A stretch of 64,000 bases of DNA. Source: Comamonadaceae bacterium OS-4 (GTDB taxonomy: Bacteria > Pseudomonadota > Gammaproteobacteria > Burkholderiales > Burkholderiaceae_C). Shown one piece after another: positions 43,768-52,109 of the stretch. The notes beneath the pieces are model-generated. The model was not told the origin of the DNA. It saw only the letters and a list, made by a program, of their open reading frames with translations, and did no database searches. The DNA is taken from assembly GCA_027924025.1 (NCBI GenBank), contig AP026970.1:1882501-1946500 (forward strand), given 5' to 3'. The position numbers were made by a program, and so were the translations under genes. Every line of letters starts with the position of its first letter. Positions within the stretch are counted from its first letter, which is position 1.

Positions 43768-46139
43768 AGCTGTTTCGATTCATGCGCAGATTCGGGGTGG
43801 GCACCAAGTTCGTGTCCATGTCGATTGCCATCCTGTTGGTCATTCAGTCCGCGTCGTATCTGATCACCCAGAGAAACATCGACGACATCGTCCGCCAGCA
43901 GGTCAAAGAAGAGCTGATCACTGTCGATGCCAATTGGTGGGCCTTGATGGAGCAGCGCGCAGCCAGTTTGCGCCAGAGCGCCTTGGTGCTTGCCACCGAT
44001 TTTGGCTTCCGCGACGCGGTGCTGAGTGGCGATAAAGAGACCATCCGCTCGGTGCTGGACAACAGCTCAGGGCGCATCGGAGCGACTTTTGCGGCCCTGC
44101 TGACGGTGGACTACAAACTGCAAGCGTCGAGCACCGACGCCTTCACCGAAGCCGGTTTGGTCGGGTTCTTCCAGCAAACCGCCAGTCGACTGGCCTCTGG
44201 CAGTGACGGCTATGCGCTGATCGATTTTGACGAAAAGCTGCTGGTGACCGTGATGGTGCCCCTGAACGCCCCTGTCCAGGTCGGTTGGGTGATGATGGCA
44301 TTTCCCATCACCCGGGAGCAGGTGGAAGATCTGGTCAAAGTGAGCCGGGCCGATTTGGCCATCATCGGTTCTACCGGTGGGGTCACTGTCAGCAGCTTGC
44401 CGTCCTCGGTTTATCCGGCACTTCTGAACCTCAAAGATGGGGACAACGCGATCCTGAACGGCCGTGAATATGTCGCAAGGAAATCTGCCGACCGCGGCCA
44501 TTCGATGGGGCTTGAGGTGTACATGCTGCGTCCGATCGATGTGTTTGTGGAACCGTTCTCCCGGGTAGAGCAGGCACTGCTGGCACTTGCAGCGATCGCT
44601 TTGGTGTTTTTTACCGTAGGCAGCTTTATCCTTGCCCGGCGTATCACGGTGCCTTTGCGCAAACTCTCCAAGGCGTCTGATCAGCTCAGCGCAGGGGACT
44701 ACTCCATGGCCTTGCCTGCGCTGCGGCACCGGGATGAGATCGGGGATCTTTCGCGTGCGTTCAACCACATGCGCACCAGCATCCAGAGCCAACAGGACGA
44801 AATCCGCGCACTGGCGTTTTGGGACCGTCTGACCGGCTTGCCTAACCGCATCCAGTTCCGCGATCTGGTGACGATGGCCATCAACAGCAATTCCCAACAG
44901 TCAGGGGCCAGTCAACCCGTGACCATCGTGATGCTGAACCTGGACCGCTTCAAGTTCGTGAACAACGTGCTGGGCTACGCCTTCGGCGACCAACTGTTGA
45001 TCGCAGTGGCCGAGCGACTGGTCAGTATTCCCGGCATCGTGCGAGAAAACATCGCCCGGGTGGGTGGTGATGAGTTCGCCATCGTGCTGGAGGGCGTGGA
45101 TTCCGCCGGTGCGCTACCGTTTGCCAAGCAAGTGGCACAGGCATTCGAAGCCCCGATGAAGATGCAAGACCAGACGGTCGACATCAGTGCGGGTATTGGT
45201 ATTGCCAGCTGGCCCAGCGATGCCGGAGATGTAGACCGCTTGCTGAGCCGCGCCGTGATTGCCATGTATGTCGCGAAAAACAAGTCGACCGGCATCCAGA
45301 TTTACCACGCGGCCCTGGACTCCTCCAGCCCGGAGACGCTGTCCATGCTCTCGGAGCTCCGCCATGCCGTGGAAAACAACGAGTTGCGGGTCTACCTCCA
45401 GCCCAAACTTCATATCGCCAGCGGCACCGTCTCGTCTGCAGAGGCCTTGGTGCGCTGGCAGCACCCTGTGCGCGGCCTGGTGCCGCCGATGCAGTTCATC
45501 CCTTTTGCCGAGCAAACAGGCTATATCCGGCAAATGACCTTGTGGATGTTTGAAGAAGTCGCCCGCAATATGCAGCTGCTGAACTCTGCGGGCGGGCCCT
45601 TGTGCGTGTCGGTGAATCTATCGACCCGCGACTTGCTGGACCAGGACTTCCCTGACAAGCTCGAAGACCTGATGCGCAAGCACGGTGTGGCCACAGAATC
45701 GTTCTGCCTGGAGATCACCGAGAGTGCCATCATGGACGACCCGGACCGGGCCGAGGCAACGCTCAACCGCCTTTCACAGCGCGGCTTCAAGTTGTCGATT
45801 GACGATTTCGGTACTGGTTACTCTTCGCTGGCCTACCTCAAGCGTTTACCGGTCAATGAGCTCAAAATTGACAAATCTTTTGTCATGGGCATGGATGGCG
45901 ACGAGAGCGACAGCCTGATCGTGAAGTCGACCATCGAGCTCGCCCACAACCTCGGCAAAACCGTGGTGGCCGAAGGGGTGGAGAACCAGGTGATCACCGA
46001 CAAGCTGCGTGCGCTATCGTGTGACGAGGCCCAGGGCTATCACTTGAGCCGGCCGCTGCCTTTGGAGCAGTTCAACGCCTGGCGCTTGAAGTTCGTTGAA
46101 ACCGCCGCAGTCCAAACCGCGCCGACTTATCAGATATAG
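43764..46139 (+). CDS. Membrane GGDEF-EAL protein with periplasmic sensor and HAMP, 791 aa
   Basis: This protein turns over cyclic di-GMP under control of a periplasmic sensor. Transmembrane helix 1 is near residues 15-33, and a Cache-like extracytoplasmic domain runs to about 265. Transmembrane helix 2 is near 270-293, followed by HAMP. The GGDEF motif is intact (RVGGDEFAIVLEGV) but no RxxD inhibitory site precedes it. EAL is intact (SAEALVRWQHP, DDFGTGYSSLAYLKRLP). It begins at TTG 43764, which overlaps the cupredoxin stop (TTGA). The end overlaps the convergent deacetylase gene by ten bases. Confidence 0.92.
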   Translation: MKLFRFMRRFGVGTKFVSMSIAILLVIQSASYLITQRNIDDIVRQQVKEELITVDANWWALMEQRAASLRQSALVLATDFGFRDAVLSGDKETIRSVLDNSSGRIGATFAALLTVDYKLQASSTDAFTEAGLVGFFQQTASRLASGSDGYALIDFDEKLLVTVMVPLNAPVQVGWVMMAFPITREQVEDLVKVSRADLAIIGSTGGVTVSSLPSSVYPALLNLKDGDNAILNGREYVARKSADRGHSMGLEVYMLRPIDVFVEPFSRVEQALLALAAIALVFFTVGSFILARRITVPLRKLSKASDQLSAGDYSMALPALRHRDEIGDLSRAFNHMRTSIQSQQDEIRALAFWDRLTGLPNRIQFRDLVTMAINSNSQQSGASQPVTIVMLNLDRFKFVNNVLGYAFGDQLLIAVAERLVSIPGIVRENIARVGGDEFAIVLEGVDSAGALPFAKQVAQAFEAPMKMQDQTVDISAGIGIASWPSDAGDVDRLLSRAVIAMYVAKNKSTGIQIYHAALDSSSPETLSMLSELRHAVENNELRVYLQPKLHIASGTVSSAEALVRWQHPVRGLVPPMQFIPFAEQTGYIRQMTLWMFEEVARNMQLLNSAGGPLCVSVNLSTRDLLDQDFPDKLEDLMRKHGVATESFCLEITESAIMDDPDRAEATLNRLSQRGFKLSIDDFGTGYSSLAYLKRLPVNELKIDKSFVMGMDGDESDSLIVKSTIELAHNLGKTVVAEGVENQVITDKLRALSCDEAQGYHLSRPLPLEQFNAWRLKFVETAAVQTAPTYQI

Positions 46140-47083
46140 ACGGCGGACTCTGCCCAGCGCTGCGCATGGGTAGCGGCGAGCGTGTAGGTTTGCATTTGCA
46201 CCGCGACCGTCTGCTCTAGGTCATGGCCGTAGCCGCCGCCCATGGTGATCACCACAGGCAGTCTCCGGTCCAGGCACCAATCCAGCACTCTTTGGTCCCG
46301 GGCGTGAAGGCCGGCCGCGGTGAGTTTGAGCCGCCCCAAGCGGTCCCCCTCGTGCGGATCAGCGCCCGCAAGAAAAAACACCAAATCGGCAGAGAACCGC
46401 TGCTCCAACTCCTGCAGGGCGTGGTCCAGAGTGCTCAGGTATTCACCATCGGTGCAGCCGTCGGGCAAGCCGATATCGAGGTCACTGGCTTCCTTGCGGA
46501 AGGGGAAGTTTTTTTCGCCATGTAATGAAAGGGTGAACACCGTGTCATCGCCTTGAAACACGCTCGCGGTGCCGTTGCCCTGGTGCACATCCAAATCAAT
46601 AACCGCCACCTGCAAAGGACTGCGGCGACTGCCATCCGGGTTGCGGCTGCGGCCCCATTCCGCTTGCAGGACCCGGGCGGCGACGGCAAGGTCGTTGAAC
46701 ACGCAAAAACCACCGCCCTTGTGGGCATAGGCATGGTGGGTGCCGCCCGCAAGGTTCGCTGCAACGCCCGCCACGAGGGCGGAGCGCGCGGCGGCCACCG
46801 TCGCACCGACCGACCGCAAGGCGCGTTCGGCCATCGCAGGGCTCCAGGGAAAACCGATTTCACGCAGCACCCCAGGTTCCGCCGTGCCTTGCAAGATCGA
46901 GTCAATATAGGCCGGCGTGTGCACCAACGCCAACTCGCCCTCAGTGGCGGCCGGTGCCTCGTGCAGGGCGATCGTGGGAAGCTCTGCCGCGATCCGGTCA
47001 CGCAACATGCGGTACTTGGCCATCGGGAAGCGGTGACCGTCCGGCAGGGGCAAAACAAACTGGTCCGAGTAGTAGGCAAGCAT
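46130..47083 (-). CDS. Histone deacetylase-like zinc amidohydrolase, 317 aa
   Basis: This is a class of zinc hydrolases acting on acetylated amines or proteins; the bacterial substrate is unknown. The catalytic region shows GGTHHAYAHKGGGFCVFND with the tandem His. The metal ligands are in VIDLDVHQGNGTASVF and AGADPHEGDRLGR, and MGGGYG follows near the end. Length is normal. A CACAAT hexamer lies six bases before the ATG with no Shine-Dalgarno site. It overlaps the convergent GGDEF-EAL gene. Confidence 0.93.
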   Translation of the reverse strand: MLAYYSDQFVLPLPDGHRFPMAKYRMLRDRIAAELPTIALHEAPAATEGELALVHTPAYIDSILQGTAEPGVLREIGFPWSPAMAERALRSVGATVAAARSALVAGVAANLAGGTHHAYAHKGGGFCVFNDLAVAARVLQAEWGRSRNPDGSRRSPLQVAVIDLDVHQGNGTASVFQGDDTVFTLSLHGEKNFPFRKEASDLDIGLPDGCTDGEYLSTLDHALQELEQRFSADLVFFLAGADPHEGDRLGRLKLTAAGLHARDQRVLDWCLDRRLPVVITMGGGYGHDLEQTVAVQMQTYTLAATHAQRWAESAVYI

Positions 47084-47089
47084 GTCCGG

Positions 47090-47095
47090 ATTGTG
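47090..47095 (-). promoter_or_regulatory. Possible -10 box (CACAAT) abutting the deacetylase start
   Basis: On the minus strand CACAAT is followed by six bases and then ATG. This spacing would make the transcript leaderless. Confidence 0.3.
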
Positions 47096-47164
47096 GCAAA
47101 TCCGCGCTTTTCGCCCTGCTGTGGGGCCTTGATTGACACCGGTGCCAATAGCGGCCCAAAAAAA

Positions 47165-47186
47165 TGAGAAAATAACGGTTTTCTCA
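47165..47186 (+). promoter_or_regulatory. Perfect inverted repeat in the leader of the small basic protein
   Basis: TGAGAAAA and TTTTCTCA form an eight-base perfect stem around TAACGG, ending 22 bases before the ATG at 47209. It could be an operator at the transcription start or an RNA hairpin. A TTGACA at 47133 lies upstream, though without an ideally spaced -10 box. Confidence 0.5.
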
Positions 47187-47208
47187 CCAACCTCAACAGG
47201 ATCGCCAC

Positions 47209-47370
47209 ATGGGCAACAAAATCTTTACTGAAGCAGACCGCAAAGCTACTCCCGCTCCCCAGCCACTGCCCGGCTTCACCCTGCCCACCGGCGGCCGTGG
47301 CCAGCGCGTGAGCTTGGAGCGTGGTGTTGCTACCCGTAGCAAGAAGAACCCAGGCAAGCGTCACCGCTAA
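47209..47370 (+). CDS. Small basic protein of unknown function, 53 aa
   Basis: This short frame is real by several signs. It has its own leader with an inverted repeat, an ACAGGA-like Shine-Dalgarno sequence and a strong terminator 41 bases after the stop. Its codon use is clean and biased. The protein has an acidic-polar start (MGNKIFTEADRK), a Pro-rich middle (PAPQPLPGFTLPTGGRG) and a basic tail (RSKKNPGKRHR). It has no membrane segment and no cysteine. The basic tail could bind nucleic acid or the ribosome, but I do not know the function. Confidence 0.75.
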   Translation: MGNKIFTEADRKATPAPQPLPGFTLPTGGRGQRVSLERGVATRSKKNPGKRHR

Positions 47371-47410
47371 GCCCTGCAATCCTGCCGGCCCATGGCCAGC
47401 AGACTTGCCA

Positions 47411-47441
47411 AACAAAAGGCCCTGTTTCAGGGCCTTTTGTT
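47411..47441. terminator. Bidirectional intrinsic terminator
   Basis: AACAAAAGGCCCT and AGGGCCTTTTGTT form a 13-base perfect stem with a five-base loop. T-rich sequence lies on the 3' side of each strand. It serves the small basic protein gene (+) and the convergent methyltransferase gene (-). Confidence 0.9.
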
Positions 47442-47462
47442 TTGGTGAATCGCCTCAACGGC

Positions 47463-48725
47463 TTAATGCACTGCGGGAGCCACGCCCAAGCGCCACAGGC
47501 TGGTGACTTCCCGGCTGCGCGCCGGGTGAAGCGCATCCACGGGGGCCTGACTTTTGGCGTGGACCGGTTTGGCGTCACTGCGGCCAAGCACCACCAAGCC
47601 AGCAGCCGCTATGGCGTCCGTCAACATCGTGGGGCTGCGCAGCCCCAAGCGCTCGGCCAGGTCCGACAGAATCAGCCAGCCCTCGCCACCGGGCAACAGG
47701 TGGCCCGGCAAGCCCGCCAGAAATGAAAGCAGCATCCGGCTGTTTTCGTCGTAAACCGCATACTCCACCGGCGCACTCGGCCTGGCAGGAAGCCATGGGG
47801 GGTTGCACACAACGAGGTTGGCGCGCCCCTCCGGGAACATGTCGGTTTGCTGCAATTCAATCGAAGCAGCCACGCCCAATCGGGCGAAGTTGTCTCCGGC
47901 GCAGGCCATGGCCCGCCGGTCTTGATCAGTGGCCACCACATGGGCCACCTGGCGGCGAACCAGCACTGCCGACAGCACGCCGGAGCCGGTACCGATGTCA
48001 AAAGCCCGGTAGGGGACGCTGTCCTGCACACCTCCGGCATCTTGCGCAGGCAAGGGCTGCGCCGCGACCAAGTCGATGTACTCCCCGCGGACCGGCGAAA
48101 AAACGCCGTAGTGCGGGTGGATTCTGTTGCCGGGTGCAGGGCCCAGAGCGGCAATCTCCACGCCATTTTTGCGCCATTCGCTGACACTGCGCATCGCCAG
48201 AATATCGCGCAGCGAGGCTACGCTGGCTTGCGCCGGCTCGACCACCGGCCCCCAGGCCTCTGTGCAGGCAAGGCGCGAGTCGGGCGCGCGGCGCAGCGTG
48301 ATGTCGTAATTGCCATCCAAGGGCACCAACACCATGGCCAGGATCCGGGCCCGCTGCGCTTGGGCTTGGCGGTGCAAATGAAAAACCTGGGGGTCCATCG
48401 GGCCGTCTGTAGTTGCTGCAGTCGGGCCTTTTGCACCCCGATTTTTGCGTTTGGGCGGGGTGTCAATGCGGCGTTGCAGGGCCTGCAGCAGTTGCCGCGC
48501 GTTGTGGAAGTCGCCCCGCCACAGCAGGGCAGTGCCGCCACAGGCCATTTGGTAGGCCGCGTCAGCAGTCCAGGTGTCGTCCGCCAGCACCACCTTTGCA
48601 GGGGGTGCTGCACCACGCTCAGAGCGCCAGACGGCGGAGCAGGCCTGGCCCTGTTCGGTCCAATGGAGATATTGGGTGGGGGCGCGGGCGGGCAAGGTGC
48701 CGACGCTGGGAGTAATCGGCTGCAT
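47463..48725 (-). CDS. Class I SAM-dependent methyltransferase, 420 aa
   Basis: The C-terminal half is a Rossmann methyltransferase of the small-methyltransferase/PrmC-like type. The SAM motif is AFDIGTGSGVLSAVLV and the catalytic NPPW is in LVVCNPPWLPARP. NPPY/NPPW enzymes methylate amides or exocyclic amines in proteins, rRNA or DNA; the target here is unknown. The N-terminal 170 residues are not recognised. I prefer ATG 48725 (MQPITPSVG). The upstream ATG 48788 would place the start before a TACAAA -10-like hexamer (48777-48782) that fits transcription of the shorter form. Confidence 0.82.
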   Translation of the reverse strand: MQPITPSVGTLPARAPTQYLHWTEQGQACSAVWRSERGAAPPAKVVLADDTWTADAAYQMACGGTALLWRGDFHNARQLLQALQRRIDTPPKRKNRGAKGPTAATTDGPMDPQVFHLHRQAQAQRARILAMVLVPLDGNYDITLRRAPDSRLACTEAWGPVVEPAQASVASLRDILAMRSVSEWRKNGVEIAALGPAPGNRIHPHYGVFSPVRGEYIDLVAAQPLPAQDAGGVQDSVPYRAFDIGTGSGVLSAVLVRRQVAHVVATDQDRRAMACAGDNFARLGVAASIELQQTDMFPEGRANLVVCNPPWLPARPSAPVEYAVYDENSRMLLSFLAGLPGHLLPGGEGWLILSDLAERLGLRSPTMLTDAIAAAGLVVLGRSDAKPVHAKSQAPVDALHPARSREVTSLWRLGVAPAVH

Positions 48726-48809
48726 CGGTTTGCTCGCTGAAAAGGGGGACGCGGAAAGGGAAGGGGGCGGGGCTAGTTTGTACCCCATAAAGCCACTGGG
48801 GCCAGCGGC

Positions 48810-49550
48810 CTACTGCAAATTGGCGTACTTTTTGACAATCGCGTCGTACACGCCGTTGCTCTGGATGATCTTCAAACCGGCATTGAACTGGTCGCGCACA
48901 GCGGCGTCTTTGAACACGGCTTTGCGCGGGTTGAGCGGGAAAATGGGGTGAATCGTGAGCGGCTTGCTGCGGTCGAGCTTGGGGTCTAGGTCGCGCAGAA
49001 GGTGGTGCAGGATGCGCTTGTCACCCACCACCACGTCGACCCGCCCGGCGAACAACAAGTTGTTTTGGGTGATTTGCTGGGGGTACTCGGTGTACCGGGT
49101 GTGGCTGCCCGCGACCCGCTTGAACCGCTCGCCCAACAAAAAACTGGCATTTTGAAAGGCTGCTACCGAATAGTCGGCCAAGTCTTCTATCCGCTTGATC
49201 GGAAAATGGTTCGCGGCCAAAGTGATGGCCACGTTTTGATTGGCGATGTAAACCTCTGAAAAATAGCCATCACCGCCAATCCCTTCATCCACCGTCAATA
49301 GCACGTCGAGCTGGCCAGCGCGGTAGACCATGAGCGCCCTGGACGGCGGAAACTGCTGCGCCTGCATGCTGAGGCCCACGGCCTGAAAAGCCTGGCGGGC
49401 GATTTCCACCTCGAGGCCGGCCTGCCCACCGTCCATCACATAAGGCGGCTTGTTCAGGCCCATTCCCACCGTCAGCGGCTGCGCCCATGCCGCGCCACAA
49501 AAGGCAGCAAACAGGCTGGCACCCAGCAGGAAAGAGAGAACACGTGGCAT
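48810..49550 (-). CDS. Periplasmic solute-binding protein, family 3-like, 246 aa
   Basis: This is an exported bilobed binding protein related to amino-acid ABC-transporter receptors. The signal peptide is MPRVLSFLLGASLFAAFCGA with cleavage near AWA-Q. The mature part starts PLTVGMGLNKPPYV and has GLEVEIARQAFQAVG, the typical lobe 1 pattern. No permease or ATPase gene is adjacent, so it may serve a distant transporter or act alone. I chose ATG 49550 for the signal peptide. A TACACT -10-like hexamer lies six bases before it. Confidence 0.85.
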   Translation of the reverse strand: MPRVLSFLLGASLFAAFCGAAWAQPLTVGMGLNKPPYVMDGGQAGLEVEIARQAFQAVGLSMQAQQFPPSRALMVYRAGQLDVLLTVDEGIGGDGYFSEVYIANQNVAITLAANHFPIKRIEDLADYSVAAFQNASFLLGERFKRVAGSHTRYTEYPQQITQNNLLFAGRVDVVVGDKRILHHLLRDLDPKLDRSKPLTIHPIFPLNPRKAVFKDAAVRDQFNAGLKIIQSNGVYDAIVKKYANLQ

Positions 49551-49556
49551 CGGCAA

Positions 49557-49562
49557 AGTGTA
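49557..49562 (-). promoter_or_regulatory. Possible -10 box (TACACT) abutting the binding-protein start
   Basis: On the minus strand TACACT is six bases from ATG 49550. If this ATG is right, the message is nearly leaderless. Confidence 0.3.
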
Positions 49563-49630
49563 GATCCTCTCTGTGGCACACTCGCGCCCTTGATTGAATT
49601 CCATCACCGGTTTTGACCGGCTTTTTCGCA

Positions 49631-52066
49631 ATGCAGAAAATCATCGCGCAAATTGCGCAAGAAATCCGGGTACGCCCCCAGCAGGTCGAGGCCGCCGTGG
49701 CCTTGTTGGATGGCGGCGCCACAGTGCCCTTCATCGCCCGCTATCGCAAGGAAGTGACGGACGGGTTGGACGACATCCAGCTGCGCGAGCTGGAAGCCCG
49801 CCTGAGCTACCTGCGCGAGCTGCGCGACCGCAAGGAAGCGGTGGTCAAAAGCATTGAAGAACAAGGCAAGCTCACACCCGCCTTGTTGGCCGCCATCGAC
49901 GCGGCTGCGACCAAGCAGGAAGTAGAAGACATTTACCTGCCCTTTAAGCCGAAGCGCCGCACCAAGGGCATGATCGCCCGCGAAGCCGGAATTGAGCCGC
50001 TGGCGGACAAGCTGTATGCCAACCCGCAGCTCGTGCCCATGGACGAGGCGCAGGCCTATGTACTCAAGGAAAAAACCGAAGCCGGCGACGACTTCACCAC
50101 GGTGATGGCAGTGCTGGACGGGGTGCGCGACATTCTGAGCGAGCGCTGGGCCGAAGACCCGGTGCTGGTGCAAGACCTGCGCGAGTGGCTGTGGCAGGAA
50201 GGCCTGTTCCGCTCCAAGCTGATGGACGGCAAGGACGAAAACAACACCGACGTTTCCAAGTTCCGCGACTATTTTGACTACGACGAGCCCATTGGCCGCG
50301 TGCCCAGCCACCGTGCGCTGGCGGTGTTCCGGGGCCGCTCGCTGGATATTCTGGATGCCAAGCTGGTGCTGCCGGAACCTGTATCCAATGTGGCTGTGGT
50401 GCCCGCAGCATCTGCGCAAGCAGCTACTAATTCAGTAGCAAAACGACCCGCCGCAGTGGTGTCCTTGGCGGAAGGGCGCCTAGCGCTCAAGCTGGGTTGG
50501 AGCCACCAAGGCCGCCCCGGCGATGATTTGATCCGCAAGTGCGTGGCCTGGACCTGGAAGGTCAAGCTAAGCCTGTCCACCGAGCGCGACCTGTTTGCCC
50601 GCCTGCGGGAAGACGCCGAGAAGGTGGCCATCAAGGTTTTTGCCGACAACCTGCGCGACCTGCTGCTGGCCGCGCCTGCCGGCCCCCGCGTGGTGATGGG
50701 ACTGGACCCCGGCATCCGCACCGGTGTGAAAGTGGCGGTGGTCGATGCCACCGGCAAGCTGGTGGAAACCGCCACCGTGTTCCCCCACGAGCCGCGCAAA
50801 GACTGGGAAGGCTCGCTCCACACCTTGGGCAAGCTGTGCGCCAAGCATGGCGTGAACCTGATTGCCATCGGCAACGGCACCGCCAGCCGCGAGACCGACA
50901 AGCTGGCCGCGGACCTGATCAAGCTCTTGGCCAAGATGGCCGACCAAGCCGGTGCGCCTGAGATCAAGGTCGACAAGGTCGTAGTGAGCGAAGCAGGCGC
51001 CTCGGTGTACTCCGCCAGCGAATACGCTTCTCAAGAAATGCCCGATGTGGACGTGAGCCTGCGCGGCGCGGCCTCGATTGCCCGCCGCCTGCAAGACCCG
51101 CTGGCCGAGCTGGTGAAGATCGACCCCAAGAGCATCGGGGTTGGCCAGTACCAGCACGATGTGAACCAGAGCGAACTCGCCAAAACGCTGGACGCGGTGG
51201 TGGAAGATTGCGTGAACTCGGTGGGTGTGGACCTGAATACGGCCTCCGTGCCGCTGCTGAGCCGCGTATCTGGCTTGTCCGGCACCGTGGCCAAGGCCGT
51301 GGTGCGCTGGCGCGAGTCCAACGGCGCGTTTGGCAGTCGCCAGGATTTGATGAAGGTAACCGGCCTGGGTGCCAAAACCTTTGAGCAGAGCGCAGGCTTT
51401 TTGCGCATTCGCGGTGGCAGCAACCCGCTGGACATGACCGGTGTGCACCCCGAAACCTACCCGGTGGTGGAGCAGATCATGTCCAAAACCGGCAAGCCGG
51501 TGGCCGAGATCATGGGCCGGGCCGACATGCTCAAGACCCTGAAGCCCGAGCTGTTCGCCAATGAGCAATTCGGTGTGATCACCGTCAAAGACATCTTCAC
51601 CGAGCTGGAAAAGCCCGGCCGCGACCCGCGCCCGGACTTCAAGGTGGCGCGCTTCAACGACGGTGTGGAAGACATTGCCGACCTGAAGGAGGGGATGATC
51701 TTGGAAGGCACCGTGAGCAACGTGGCCCAGTTCGGCGCCTTCATCGACCTGGGCGTGCACCAGGATGGTCTGGTGCATGTAAGCCAGCTGGCGCACAAGT
51801 TTGTGAACGATGCACGCGAGGTCGTCAAAACCGGCGACATCGTCAAAGTGCAGGTGGTGGAAGTGGATGTGGCCCGCAAGCGCATCGGCCTTACTATGAA
51901 AATAGGAGCTGCTCCCGCAGGTGCCAAGGGCGCTGGAGGCCAAAGAGCCGGTGATAACCGCTACCAGGGTCCGGCCCGTGGCGAGCGCCAGGTGGGTCGC
52001 TACCAAGACAGCACCCCGGCTGCCGGCAACGCCATGGCAGCGGCATTCGCCAAGCTCAAGCGCTAA
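49631..52066 (+). CDS. tex: Tex-like transcription accessory protein, 811 aa
   Basis: Tex is an RNA-binding factor associated with transcription. The N-terminal helical part begins MQKIIAQIAQEIRVRPQQV and includes PFIARYRKE and DIYLPFKPKRRTK. The YqgF-like domain has VVMGLDPGIRTGVKVAVVD. Helix-hairpin-helix motifs follow (NGAFGSRQDLMKVTGLGAKTFEQ), then a C-terminal S1 domain (GTVSNVAQFGAFIDLGVHQDGL). It is about 40 residues longer than E. coli Tex. Two repeat copies lie inside, one in an internal loop and one just after the S1 domain. ATG 49631 is preferred over an upstream TTG. Confidence 0.95.
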   Translation: MQKIIAQIAQEIRVRPQQVEAAVALLDGGATVPFIARYRKEVTDGLDDIQLRELEARLSYLRELRDRKEAVVKSIEEQGKLTPALLAAIDAAATKQEVEDIYLPFKPKRRTKGMIAREAGIEPLADKLYANPQLVPMDEAQAYVLKEKTEAGDDFTTVMAVLDGVRDILSERWAEDPVLVQDLREWLWQEGLFRSKLMDGKDENNTDVSKFRDYFDYDEPIGRVPSHRALAVFRGRSLDILDAKLVLPEPVSNVAVVPAASAQAATNSVAKRPAAVVSLAEGRLALKLGWSHQGRPGDDLIRKCVAWTWKVKLSLSTERDLFARLREDAEKVAIKVFADNLRDLLLAAPAGPRVVMGLDPGIRTGVKVAVVDATGKLVETATVFPHEPRKDWEGSLHTLGKLCAKHGVNLIAIGNGTASRETDKLAADLIKLLAKMADQAGAPEIKVDKVVVSEAGASVYSASEYASQEMPDVDVSLRGAASIARRLQDPLAELVKIDPKSIGVGQYQHDVNQSELAKTLDAVVEDCVNSVGVDLNTASVPLLSRVSGLSGTVAKAVVRWRESNGAFGSRQDLMKVTGLGAKTFEQSAGFLRIRGGSNPLDMTGVHPETYPVVEQIMSKTGKPVAEIMGRADMLKTLKPELFANEQFGVITVKDIFTELEKPGRDPRPDFKVARFNDGVEDIADLKEGMILEGTVSNVAQFGAFIDLGVHQDGLVHVSQLAHKFVNDAREVVKTGDIVKVQVVEVDVARKRIGLTMKIGAAPAGAKGAGGQRAGDNRYQGPARGERQVGRYQDSTPAAGNAMAAAFAKLKR
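50413..50439 (+). repeat. 27-bp interspersed repeat core, copy 1 in tex
   Basis: The core is TGCGCAAGCAGCTACT to GTAGC, 27 bases, one of the closest to consensus. It encodes AQAATNSVA in a loop before the conserved VSLAEGRLALKLGW segment. Confidence 0.8.
51893..51919 (-). repeat. 27-bp interspersed repeat core, copy 2 in tex
   Basis: Read on the minus strand the core is TGCGGGAGCAGCTCCT to ATAGT, 27 bases. It lies directly after the S1 domain and opens the Gly/Ala-rich C-terminal tail. It shares the TGCGGGAG variant with the patatin-gene copy. Confidence 0.6.
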
Positions 52067-52107
52067 GCACCATCCACGCCCACCACTGGCTGGGTGGGCG
52101 GGTGCTT
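52065..52107. terminator. Possible bidirectional terminator between tex and the chemoreceptor gene
   Basis: AAGCACC/GGTGCTT and GCCCACC/GGTGGGC make a nested hairpin in the 43-base gap between convergent genes. The outer and inner stems are separated by a six-base bulge. The T-run is short, so termination strength is uncertain. Confidence 0.5.
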
Positions 52108-52109
52108 GT

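Noticed and set aside
47133..47165. TTGACA with downstream A-rich sequence as a promoter for the small basic protein
   Set aside because: The best -10-like hexamer is about 21 bases away, too far for a standard promoter, so I did not list it as a promoter.
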